A program made the position numbers and the translations under genes. A DNA stretch of 64,000 nucleotides from Massospora cicadina (Eukaryota > Entomophthoromycota > Entomophthoromycetes > Entomophthorales > Entomophthoraceae): NCBI GenBank assembly GCA_022478985.1, contig JAKSZP010014871.1:16740-80739 (forward strand), read 5' to 3'. Below the pieces are notes generated by a model. The model searched no databases, was not told the origin of the DNA, and saw only the letters and a list, made by a program, of their open reading frames with translations. Positions 54,707-64,000 of the stretch are shown piece by piece; positions within the stretch are counted from its first letter, which is position 1; every line of letters begins with the position of its first letter.

Positions 54707-55485
54707 TCAGATGATTGATTATTTAGATTGGGTTTATATAAACCATCAGAATTAATTCTCTATAGAGATTCAGCTGGACTCCCAACATGGTTATTACAAA
54801 AGTCGTTATTTTCTATCCTGAACAAGTTTACTAATTTTATGATGAGATGGCAAATTATTGGGGCTATATTAGGCATAGTATTGTGAATATTTTCCAGTGA
54901 ATCAGCAGTTGAGGCAATTTTAATTGATAATATGGTGTTTGATATTCTCAGTAACATATCAACCAATTTTCTGACGGTGTTTCATTGGTTCAATTGCCAA
55001 TAATGTTTGTATTTAAGTAAATTCTTTAATTAGTTATTAGTCTCCGCCTTAATTGATCTGGATAAGCCATTTGATTAGTAGTATATTAATTGTATCTGCA
55101 AAAAAGTTGTAATGCTTGCTTTGAAGATAGCTAATAGATACTCAAGAAAAGCGGCTTGTGTAAAATTGTAAAGATGTGTCATTACTCAAGGATGGTTTCA
55201 AATTTTTCAGTTATTTTCTGGTGCTGACTAGGTGTTTAAACTCACCTTTTCTGAATACATCCTGGAGGGATCATATTCTGGTCAGTGATGAATGTTGATA
55301 AGGGTGAGGATGGTAACAAAAGAGTTATATATTTTTATATGAGTAGTGGAGTTACCCAGCATTGCTCAGCTTTATTTATCAACAGAATTAACTGATTAAT
55401 TTAGGTTCTGTAAAAGATATTATCCAGATACCTGTACTTTGCTACGGTGTTTATAGCTTAAGAGATAATTATAATTAATTATTTT
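54707..55485. other. AT-rich DNA, no gene recognised
   Basis: Outside F. Short frames only. 54722-54770 weakly resembles 10845-10896 on the other side of F (agattgggttta), which may be shared flank or chance. Confidence 0.4.
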
Positions 55486-56600
55486 AGTTTTTTATATTAC
55501 TAAATAGCCATCAATAAGTTCAGGAATTATTAAACCTGTTGAATATTCCAACCTCCAACTACTTACCCAAAATTAATCGAGCCTGCCAAGCTAACTAAAC
55601 CATCAATCATTTACTTGAAACTATTGAGCCCATTGAATCAACCAAAATATGAACTACCACTCACCTAAAAAATTGTTAAACTTCTAAAAATAGCCAAAAC
55701 TGCTAACCACTTATCAGAATTTATGTACTTATCAAATGAAATGAATATATAAAATGATCAGTACAAATTGCTATATAATTATCATTTGAAGTATATATAT
55801 TTTAGATCATATATAGAACTGATATTAATTTTATACAATTAAACTGAATTCTTATTATTTTTACAGAAAATTAATAAAATATTTAAACAACGTTTGACTA
55901 TTTTTTATTATTTGTTCATAAGATAAAGCATCCTATATATATAGCAAACAAAATAAAAAATGATAATTTTGTAAAGTTAGGTTTAGGCTAATTATTATTG
56001 GTACCCAGTTTAACAGATATTTGTTTGTGGGTTTAAAGTTTACCAAATGATCCTAATAGATCATTTTCATATTGGTATATAGCTATCAATAAATTTAAGA
56101 AATCAAGTTTTTTGAATCAATATAAATTTACCAAACACTCAGTCAAAAACAATTAAACCTATCAAAAGAACTAATACATCAATCTTTTACCTGAAACCTT
56201 TGAGCCCATCAAATCAACCTACGTACACAACCACCCCACTCAACCAAAACCAATTATTAAACTCTTTAAAATCAACCAACTAGTTTGGTTAGCCAAGCAG
56301 GTAAAACTGCTTCCACCCTAGTATAAGTTTTGATTTCAAAACCTATGCTGTCTAAAAAAATTCTCATTGTGGCATATTTGTCCCAAGGTCTACCCACCTC
56401 AAGTATTTTACATCAACCAACTACAAAAAACCACCTAAAACTTACCAAAACCAATCAAATTATCAATTCAATCAACCACTAACTACTAATAAAATCATCA
56501 AACGTATTAATTAACCTAAACCCACCAACCACTCACCAAAACCATTTATACTAATGAATCAACTGAATATTAAAGTGCTAAGCTGCAACATAATATCTAT
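55486..56600. repeat. Decayed direct repeat, two units about 585 bp apart
   Basis: 55494-55720 and 56078-56285 align (agc.atcaataa, accatcaatc.tttac.tgaaac, ttgagccca). Rich in caaccaac-type C/A tracts. The second unit is interrupted by SINE copy 2. No coding signal. Confidence 0.5.
56283..56411 (+). mobile_element. SINE copy 2 (129 bp) with 12-bp target duplication
   Basis: Flanked by ATCAACCAACTA at 56271-56282 and 56412-56423. TAGCCAAGCAGG fits the pol III A box TRGCNNAGYNGG exactly; GATTTCAAAACC, about 40 bases on, is a B box with one extra T. Shares CTGCTTCCAC.CTAGT and ATATTTGTCCCAAGGT with copy 1. Confidence 0.75.
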
Positions 56601-57290
56601 TGCCATCAAAAACATATAAGATTTTAATTTGTTACATATAAACCTTTTTATTTTACTATGATAAATAAAAAAACCTTTCTTATCGCACATCTACAGTATC
56701 TAGTGAATATCTATGTAAAGGTTCATCTTTCAAGGACTTGTCATTGTTGAGATACAGTGATGTTTCAATGAGTGAGCTTTGGCAATTATATTATAATTTT
56801 CATTATTTAATAAACTTGTTGAAGATGAATACAGTTCAATATAAAGTGGCAACAATTTGTTGGCCATTTATATTATGTAAATCCTCAGTATTTATCTCCC
56901 TTCATTTTTATTTATAAAGATAGATATAAACTTTATAGAGATTTCCAATATATTTACAACTTCTAAAGAGTTATAATATTGCTGTTCTTGGTTCAAGGGC
57001 TATATTATCCTTCCCCAGACAACCAGCTTTAGTTGCAGGTCCAAATTTACCTTTCTTTATCATTTTAAACCTCTCAAATGGGTTAAAGATGGTAATCAAC
57101 TTGTATAGGTAAAACCCCTATTTTATTGGTCCACAGATCTAGTTTCCAAAGAACTATCATCAGTGCACTTCCGCCCTTAGAGGGGCTGCCAGATATATAA
57201 ACTCATCATATGATAGCCATAAAAGTGGTTGCTTCCCCACCAACAACCTATTCCACCAAGCTCTCCACATAACCCTGGAGCCATATATAT
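56601..57290. other. AT-rich DNA, probably the start of the H 5' LTR
   Basis: No gene. A possible LTR start is TGTTGAAG near 56817, like TGTTGAAA in E2, but no second copy exists in the window to confirm it. Confidence 0.3.
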
Positions 57291-57760
57291 ATATTACTCA
57301 CTGTCTTGATTTCCTTACTTAATTACAGAAGAAACATGGGAAGAGATTAAGGAGCTTGCATTTAACATGAGTTACTCATGCACCAATGCTGCCAAGTTAT
57401 CATTGTTTGACCCCCATACGCTTTATTTGGAAAAATTAAAAAGCTTTGCTTGTGTTCTGGAGCTAATAAAATAATCCAAATCTCAGCTCCCCCTTTACAT
57501 TGAGGCTCTGCAGACCATATGTGTCATTGACAAGTCAAAATGAGTTTTAACCTTGGGCGTTATTCTGAAAATGCTCACTCCTATTTTGTCCACTTTCTTG
57601 TGCTTTCTCAATTCCGCACTGAATAAAGACCCCCTAACCTTTCTACCCATACAATATGGCTGTTTAATCTAGCCGCTAAGTCTCTTTATTGAGAGTTTTT
57701 TTTATTTTTTTGCTTATTTTTACACCCATAGAAGAAAATTAATAACCGCCCATTACTTGG
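57291..57760 (+). pseudogene. Small coding remnant related to 5.5-5.8 kb
   Basis: Frames with stops: ELAFNMSYSCTNAAKLSLF, LPLYIEALQTIC, SILSTF and FLPIQYGCL; the last resembles LFPLHYGCL near 5.75 kb. Unknown function. It lies close before a PBS, so it is either in an LTR or a separate insertion. Confidence 0.35.
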
Positions 57761-57976
57761 TTTGGGCCCCACTGGTACTAGAACAGGATAAATAATCCTT
57801 GTATTTTTTAAGTAACTGGAATGAGGTTTATATCACTTTCCAAGTAAGAAAAATTATGGTTGAAACAAAGATCACTTATTTAGAGGATTTGATTATGTTA
57901 GCTGTCTTCATAAATTTTCAGTTCTTATTTTTACAATAGCAACCCAGAACAATGTATAAATATGAAAGTTTTACAT

Positions 57977-57994
57977 TGGTGCTCACTACAGGGG
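57977..57994 (+). other. Primer-binding site (element H or a tandem unit)
   Basis: TGGTGCTCACTACAGGGG, identical to element A's site, after TTTTACA (LTR end at 57975). Confidence 0.75.
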
Positions 57995-58769
57995 CGATTA
58001 GATCTTTATATGAATATAGAGCAAATCAGTTATACCAAGCATCTTGGAGATCATACTTAACCAAATTGAAGCTTTGAAGGGACTGGAAAATATAGAAGTT
58101 AGAATATTTGATTTTTGGCTAACCAATCCAAATTAATGGCACTTTTATAAAGAGAGAATAATAAAAACAAAGAAATAGATGGGGTAAAATATATTTATGA
58201 ACTTTTTGGGATATTTCCACTTTAGAAAAAAAAGAAACCAATGTCATTAGGAACCTTATATTGCTAAAGGTTGCTTTTGAAGTTTACTTTAAATAAATCA
58301 TAGTGTCAGAATTTGAAATGATGAGAAAGCCAAAATTCATGCTCCCAAATTTTGCATCAGCAGATTGACTCTCAAAACAGTGTGAACAGAACTTTATCCT
58401 GAAGGCATTAAAACTAGATTCAATCAGAAAGCATCACACATATGAGATTTAATGTAATCACCTTCAGGAATCCCTTCCTTGCTTCCGAAATTACAAGAGG
58501 CACCACAAACACTGCAGTCAATAGGATGATGCAGTACAATGAGGGCACCAAACAGGAGGCTGATCTGGAAGGAAGTAAAAAGCTAATTGTATGGGATCAT
58601 GAAGTCCTTAAGACACCATGTCCCTACATGCCCTATGATAGCGACGATTTATAACCCATAAAATAGTATATATTCTCTCCACAGTTTTTTTGACCCCTTC
58701 ACTAATCTTCAGCTTCAAGCCCATTTTAAGATTTTTTGGCAGTTAAGAGAACTGTTATGCTGAGATAAG
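57995..58769 (+). pseudogene. Decayed segment between two PBS copies, with a 70-codon frame
   Basis: 58442-58654 reads RNPFLASEITRGTTNTAVN ... EVLKTPCPYMPYDSDDL and ends at a stop. An upstream shifted frame (about 58310-58440) is also coding-like. No domain recognised; it may be the end of a Gag from an older tandem unit. Confidence 0.35.
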
Positions 58770-58785
58770 TGGTGCTCACTAAAGG
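58770..58785 (+). other. Second primer-binding-site copy
   Basis: TGGTGCTCACTAAAGG, one mismatch to the shared PBS, 793 bp after the first. A second LTR end would be expected just before it (about 58768). Confidence 0.5.
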
Positions 58786-58869
58786 AGCTCACAGCTTCTT
58801 AAGTGAAAATGTCTAACATAAATAATGAAGAATACTAGTAATCATGAAGATCAATCTGCTGATCAGTCA

Positions 58870-58950
58870 AGAAGCGTTGCTCAATGGGTTAGTACCCCAT
58901 AGTGTGGAGTGCTGCCCACGCAGCCTGAGAGTTCAGAATTTGGGCCACGT
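58870..58950 (+). repeat. tRNA-like sequence (SINE head or decayed tRNA)
   Basis: TTGCTCAATGGGTTAG resembles an A box, and GAGAGTTCAGAATTTGGG about 55 bases on resembles a B box, with a possible anticodon-stem region between. The ends do not pair as an acceptor stem. It lies between a PBS and the H gag. Confidence 0.35.
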
Positions 58951-59039
58951 CCAGGTTCTCCCTGCCCTCAGTTGATAAGAATTAATATCAATGTCAGTAA
59001 CATAACTTTAATAACATTGTTCAACAATAAATAGATGAT

Positions 59040-60840
59040 ATTAGCTCTGTGGATGACCGCTTCAGTCGCTCCTGTGCCTCTTCAGTGCCCTCTGCCATGC
59101 AGGATCTTTATGCCTCAGCCCAGCTACCAGTGGAACTGACCCTGGGAACTTAACGCTACCTCTTGAGAATTTGTTCACCCAGCTATTTATCACTTCCAAT
59201 AGTTATATGAGTTGCACCATCATGAAGTATCCCAACAAATTGGGCTCACTTAAACCTTACACTCCCATGTCATCAATTTTACCTATCAGCCTCCTACTTT
59301 GTCCAAGACAACTGAGAGGCCATTATCAATAACTGATGCTATAATAAATGAAGTCAAATAAAAATCACAGTGTTAAATAATGGGATTTATGGCTACCAAA
59401 AAGACCATCAGCGCTAGAACATCCAACTTTTCAAAGCTGCAAGGAACCAGCGCCTCCACAAAATTGAAGATCTGGTACAGACCTGCAACAGCACTATCAG
59501 GAGCTGGCCTCTTGCGACTACACCTCCAGGAGTGAAGGACCTGAAGGGCCTAGGGGGTCCAAAGGTCCTAAAGGATGCGAAGTACCCAAATTATTTGAAG
59601 GTCCCCACGGGCCTCAAGGACCCTCAGGCCCTGCGGCGCCTACACCTGAAGAGACTGACAATCCTTGGCGAAAGGATTTTTTAGCAGCCTTGCCACCTTA
59701 TGTGATCAAAACTGGAATGTAGCATAGGTATGCAAACTCTGGGTAGATGGAGTCCCCTCAACCCTAGGGTCTCCATTGAGGCTTGGTTGGATAAAATGGA
59801 CAACTTTAGCGCCCTTGCTAAGTTTCCTGATAGCCGCATCTCTCAGCTCAAAAAAACTTGTCAAGGGTTTAAGACCCATTTGACCAACCTTGAGAGTCAG
59901 CTTTTCCTTAAGTGCGCTAACATATAATCCCTAAAGAAGCAGGTTGCACATAAAGTTTCCATTTCATCCCTCAGCCGAAACTGTGACAATATCCAAGAGG
60001 ACCTTGAGGGCCTAAGATGATGGTTAGACCATTAGGTCTCCTGTGACTATGTGGAGAATGAGATCTACAATCCTGCACCCATTCCTGGCGTTAACGCCCT
60101 CTCCACTCCTCTTGTAACTAACTTTTAACCTAGTTTCAAGAGAGGGTCACCCCTGTCCAGGAAAGCATCGCCTCTTTCATGTACGCCTACAAGAGTTCTA
60201 TGGAAGAGGAAACTGACTGACAAAAAAGAAGCATATCACTCCTGCTTAACAGCACTGCTCAGAAAATCATGACTCCCCACTTAAAAGATTAAAACACTTG
60301 GGAACAGGTACATACAGCCTTAATCCAAGAATTTGGTAGCAATCAAATGTTGACTAAACAAAAAGAAGCACTAATGGGTATCTGACTGAATAAGGTGAGC
60401 CCTAAGGAGTCTGCCAGCCATTTCTACGCCCATGAGCAGCCCTTGGTTACCACCAATTGTATTACCATGAACGATGCCATCACATCTGTAATCTCCACAT
60501 TAGGGATCTTATTTGAGGTTCAAATTCATATGATTGGCCAGAAGAATGGTTTCATTTGCATTTGAGTTATTAACAAAGCAATTAATGAGATCCCTGTATC
60601 AACCCTTCACTATAATTCTACCCCTTCCAGCTCCTCCAACCATCCATGAGTCCATGTGGTCCAAAACAAGAGAGAAAGCTCAACCCTAATGCGCCTACTG
60701 CAATGGTTTCCAATAAAGCTCCAAGAGATGCTGTAAATGACTTGCCTAGGAGGTAGAAAAAGGGATGTTAGCATGAGGGATAAGGCACTCCATTTTGACA
60801 TTTCTATCACGCCTTAAGAATCATTCATGACCTAGAATAA
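59040..60840 (+). pseudogene. H Gag with collagen-like tract and zinc knuckle
   Basis: 59523-59640 encodes Gly-X-Y triplets (GPEGPRGSKGPKG ... GPHGPQGPSGP). 59730-59927 reads LNPRVSIEAWLDKMDNFS and a helical stretch (ISQLKKTCQGFKTHLTN). The zinc knuckle at 60690-60731 has CX2CX4-x-X4C spacing (CAYC....SSKRC) but the His codon is a stop. Frames break repeatedly. The collagen-like tract may form a rod-like spacer or be an unrelated capture. Confidence 0.55.
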
Positions 60841-61560
60841 ACATGGAGCTATTTTACCTGAAAAATCTTTTTTGGTACCTGTTAAAAGACAATAATACTG
60901 CTTATCCTTCTTCTAATGACTTTCCCAATTTTCTCATATTACCTCCCCAGTTCAGAAGTCTGGTTACCCACATCACCATTTTAGTTCACATGATTCCTGT
61001 TGTCGCCATATTTGACAGTGGTTCCCCAGTGAACATTATATCATTTAAGTTATTGTAACTTCTCAAGATCATCTGGGATTGCCACACTATATGGAGTATA
61101 GCACAGATTTCCTGCAATGTACCCAATCTACAGGGTCCTATTCCTCCTATACATATCCAATTTTTGGAAGAACTCTTTAAATACCCCCACCATTGCGTTG
61201 GATAACCCCAGCTATGACCTAATTCTAAGAACCCAGTTTCTTTAAGACTACTTAAAAGTAGAATATTTTGATGAAAAATTTTCATCTCTACTGGGGCATC
61301 AGGTCCCCCTAATATTTAAAAATTCTTGCAACTCCAAGATGGAGGTCAAGGCCAATCTTGACTACTAGAGAGTGAGGGCTGAATCAATTGGCTTAATATA
61401 TCATGTAAGGGGCTCTCAGGTCTGACTGCCCACTTGCTGTTGATGGCCGAGAACACATGCCAATCTACTTACCTAGGGTGACCACTTTACCTCCGAAGTC
61501 ACAAGTCCTCTCTGACACCCAGGTCCATATTAACATCCCCTCTGGATAATTTCTGGAAAT
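60841..61560 (+). pseudogene. H aspartic protease
   Basis: VVAIFDSGSPVNIISFKLL (about 61002-61058) has the DSG active site intact. The downstream part to RT is shifted and stop-containing. Confidence 0.7.
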
Positions 61561-62640
61561 TTTTGGACTAGACAAACCATCTGCCAAGGAGGTGCTAACT
61601 TGTTTGGATAAGCTAGATCAAAACTATGCTGGGTTTATATCAGTGTTGTTGGCTAACCTTGCCAACAGACCCAAGGTAGTAGGCCCAAACAGTTCTGCCG
61701 CCTATGTCTACCTCTTAACAGTGGAGCCTGTTGACAATGTCCATAGTTTAATAAGCTTAAGGAATTTTGTGTTGGAGACGCCCTCATCCGTGGCTCTGGT
61801 TAACACCAATATCAGAAAAGGCTCACTGAAGACCAACAGTGGGAAGTTCACGCATTATGGAAGAGTATACAGACCTATTTTCGCCTTGAACTAAGAATTT
61901 GATAGAGTGAATGGGGTCCTACATTATGTGGATACTGGGGACGCTCCACCCTTCTGGTCATGACCTTACCAAAAAAATGGCTAAGAATCCTAGGTAGCAG
62001 TGGAGCTTAGACAGCTACTCAAAGCTGGACTCTTATTTTCTTCACAAAGCCTTTGGGCCTCTCCCCTCATGCTCGTTTGGAAGGAAGATTCAGCCATTGG
62101 GTGGTGATAAACTATTAAAGGCTCAACTCCATCACCAAGAAGGAAAGTTTACCGCTGGCCCAAATTAATACTTATATTAACTTCTTGCCAGATTACAGTA
62201 CTTTTTTCAATGGACCTTTCCAGTGGGTACTGGCAAGTTGAACTCGCCTTCAAATACTGAGCCAAGTGAATGCTCATAGCCAACAAAAGGCTATTTGAGC
62301 CAACATGGATGACTCAAGGCCTATGTAACGCGCTGGCCAATTTACAACGTGCCATAGATGAGACCTCAGGGGTTTGAAGCTTTGTAGTTTCCTCATCTAC
62401 CTTGATTACATCACTGCCTTATAGAAAACTGTTAATGGAAACATAGAGCATCTTTGGGAAGTTTTAATTGGCTTTGAACACTTCTTTTAACGCTCAAACC
62501 TTTTAAGTGCTCCTTCTCCAAGTTGGAAATGAAGTTTCTGGGACACAAAATTTTGAAGTTTGGAATCCAGCTCATACTGGACAAAGTCAACGCCATAAAG
62601 ATGTTGTGCCTCTTAGCATAAGGGATAGTCAGGTATTCAT
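61561..62640 (+). pseudogene. H linker and reverse transcriptase
   Basis: 61592-61894 is an open linker frame. RT blocks: LRQLLKAGLLF and WASPLMLVWKED (about 62020-62090), FSMDLSSGYWQVEL (about 62205), MTQGLCNALANLQRAID (about 62315), IYLDYIT (about 62398): YxDD reads YLDY, the last Asp changed to Tyr. Confidence 0.7.
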
Positions 62641-63240
62641 TGGCATGGGGGGTAATTATTGTCAGTTTATCACTTGATTTCTGACCTAGCTGAGCCTATA
62701 CTTTACCTCCTTCAGAAGATCATGCCCTTTGAGTGGAGGCCGGAATAAGAATAGGCCTTTAATGCATTGAGGACATCTCTTTATACTAAACTCATTCTAG
62801 TCCACCTGCGTTTTGATCAACCCTTACTTATTACTCATGGATTTGAGTGATGTTGCTGTCAGGGACATCCTAGACCATCATGATGAAAATCAGGTCAACC
62901 TCTCAGTGGCCTATTTATGCAAAACTCTGAATAAGGCTGAACGAACTATAGCATTACCATGTGGGAATGTCTGACTGACTTGCTAAAAACAAACATTTTC
63001 AGCCCTATCTCTATGGCACCCATTTTATCATCATCACTGATCAGTCCTTGCTCCTGTGACTCCAGTGGATGAAGGACTGGATGGTCATTTAGCCAGATGG
63101 GCCTTAATACTGCAGAGCTATGATTTTACCATTGTTCATTGCATGAGCATGATCCACTAAAATGCTGATGGCCTCTAGGATGCCAGTGCTAGATGCTTTG
63201 ATCCACAAGGAAGACTGAATAGATGTTCTGATTGGTCAAC
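62641..63240 (+). pseudogene. H RNase H
   Basis: LMDLSDVAVRDIL at about 62836 (DAS box reads D-L-S), VAYLCKTLNKAERTIAL (about 62910), DGHLARWALILQSYDFTIVH (about 63080) matching RLARWALKLQANDYEIVH in A, and NADGL before integrase. Confidence 0.7.
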
Positions 63241-64000
63241 CTGAGCATGAGAATTGGAAACTCCCGAGGTCCAAGATGATCTCCAAAAAATGACTTGAGA
63301 CACTCAAATCAAGGATGGGATGCTCTACAAGAGGGTCAATAAGAACTTGCTCCCTTATGTCTGCCCTTCTTCACAAACTAACGTTATACTAGAGGTCCAT
63401 GCTACTTTGGGGCATGGGGCAGTTAAGAAGGCTCACAAATGTTTAATGTCATGATATTACTGGTACCAAATGGTGGAGACCATTTAAGAGGTCCTAGAGG
63501 CCTATATGACTTTCCCATGCTAAGTCTGGGACAGTCCTCAATATCAACTCATAATAGTCACCCCAACGGGGCCTTTAATATCATTAGCGTTGATGTAATA
63601 GGCTCATTCCCACCAGATTGCATGGCCATAAATATCCTCCTATCGGTAAACCATTTAACCAAAAGTGCTAAAGTGATTTTGGTCCCCGCTACTACTGAAA
63701 AAGCCATGTTTCTTTTCCGTATTTGATCTATTCTCACCCAGAATGGATGCCCAAAAACTTTACTTTTGGATAATGGGCCAAATTTCACTTATCAGATAGT
63801 CTAATAAACTTACTTCACTTTTTGGAAGTAACCAAATTTTCATCACCCCCTATGCCCATCCACTAATACGTGTGGTGAAACGTGCTAACAGAAACCTTGT
63901 CTCTATTCTATATAAGATGGCTGCTTCTGACTCTACTTTCTTATTATTATTTACCCAGCGCTTTGCTTGCCTACAGAATAAGCTACCATCAAGTCATTAA
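63241..64000 (+). pseudogene. H integrase, N-terminal and core part (truncated by window)
   Basis: Zinc finger VHATLGHGAVKKAHK (63.40 kb); core ISVDVIGSFPPD (first Asp), QNGCPKTLLLDNGPNFTY (second Asp, about 63740-63790); then HPLIRVVKRANRNLVSIL, where the Glu of V-E-R-x-N reads Lys. The window ends in the core. Confidence 0.7.

Larger units (their letters stand above)
57977..64000 (+). mobile_element. Element H: plus-strand gypsy retrotransposon, cut by the window end
   Basis: Order: PBS, gag with collagen-like tract and zinc knuckle, protease, RT, RNase H, integrase core up to the last base. No 3' LTR in the window. Sequence is close enough to A, F and G to place it in the same non-chromodomain group. 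Many stops. Confidence 0.7.

Noticed and set aside
58870..58950. Functional tRNA gene
   Set aside because: Acceptor ends do not pair and the B box is broken; kept only as tRNA-like repeat.

Overview
This 64 kb window is an AT-rich block of eukaryotic repeat DNA made almost entirely of decayed Ty3/gypsy LTR retrotransposons inserted into one another. I see no host gene, rRNA, intact tRNA, CRISPR array or bacterial operon. Two of the element families carry chromodomain integrases and a Tf1/sushi-like self-primer, and decay is dominated by C-to-T and G-to-A changes. This fits a large, transposon-rich fungal genome, perhaps a rust-type basidiomycete, but the sequence does not prove the organism.

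Layout. 3-1511: a frameshifted protein with an RRM-like module and a CCHC zinc knuckle. 1737-10870: remnants of family G (integrase end, an LTR with PBS, about 4 kb of decayed interior, a second LTR with PBS). About 10880-54706: one ancient minus-strand element, F, opened by successive insertions. E2 (11639-16373, plus strand) sits in F's 3' LTR. B (18991-49307, minus, chromodomain) sits in F's reverse transcriptase. A solo LTR (51391-52473) sits in F's gag. B is itself split by A (21561-31101, minus) and by C1 (33448-47984, plus, chromodomain), and C1 is split by C2 (38943-46152, minus, same family as C1). Most junctions are supported by 5-bp target duplications (exact or with one or two changes) and by reading frames that resume across the inserted element. 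54707-57300: non-coding AT-rich DNA with a decayed direct repeat; a short tRNA-type SINE occurs in F's 5' LTR and again in this repeat. 57300-64000: the 5' two thirds of another plus-strand gypsy element, H, running off the window.

How the elements work. A, E2, F, G and H share a coiled-coil or zinc-knuckle Gag, PR-RT-RNaseH-IN order, no chromodomain, and one primer-binding site (TGGTGCTCACTACAGGG type, tRNA-like). A also carries a long reading frame on the opposite strand between integrase and 3' LTR, and its start is conserved in the G remnant at 3.0-3.3 kb. B and C end in a chromodomain. They appear to prime reverse transcription with the 5' end of their own transcript, and Gag seems to start inside the LTR about 90 nt after the predicted transcription start, reading through the PBS. 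The C LTRs (about 1.4 kb) hold a second frame of about 238 codons in U3. All copies look inactive, with stops, frameshifts and damaged catalytic residues. C2 and A look youngest.
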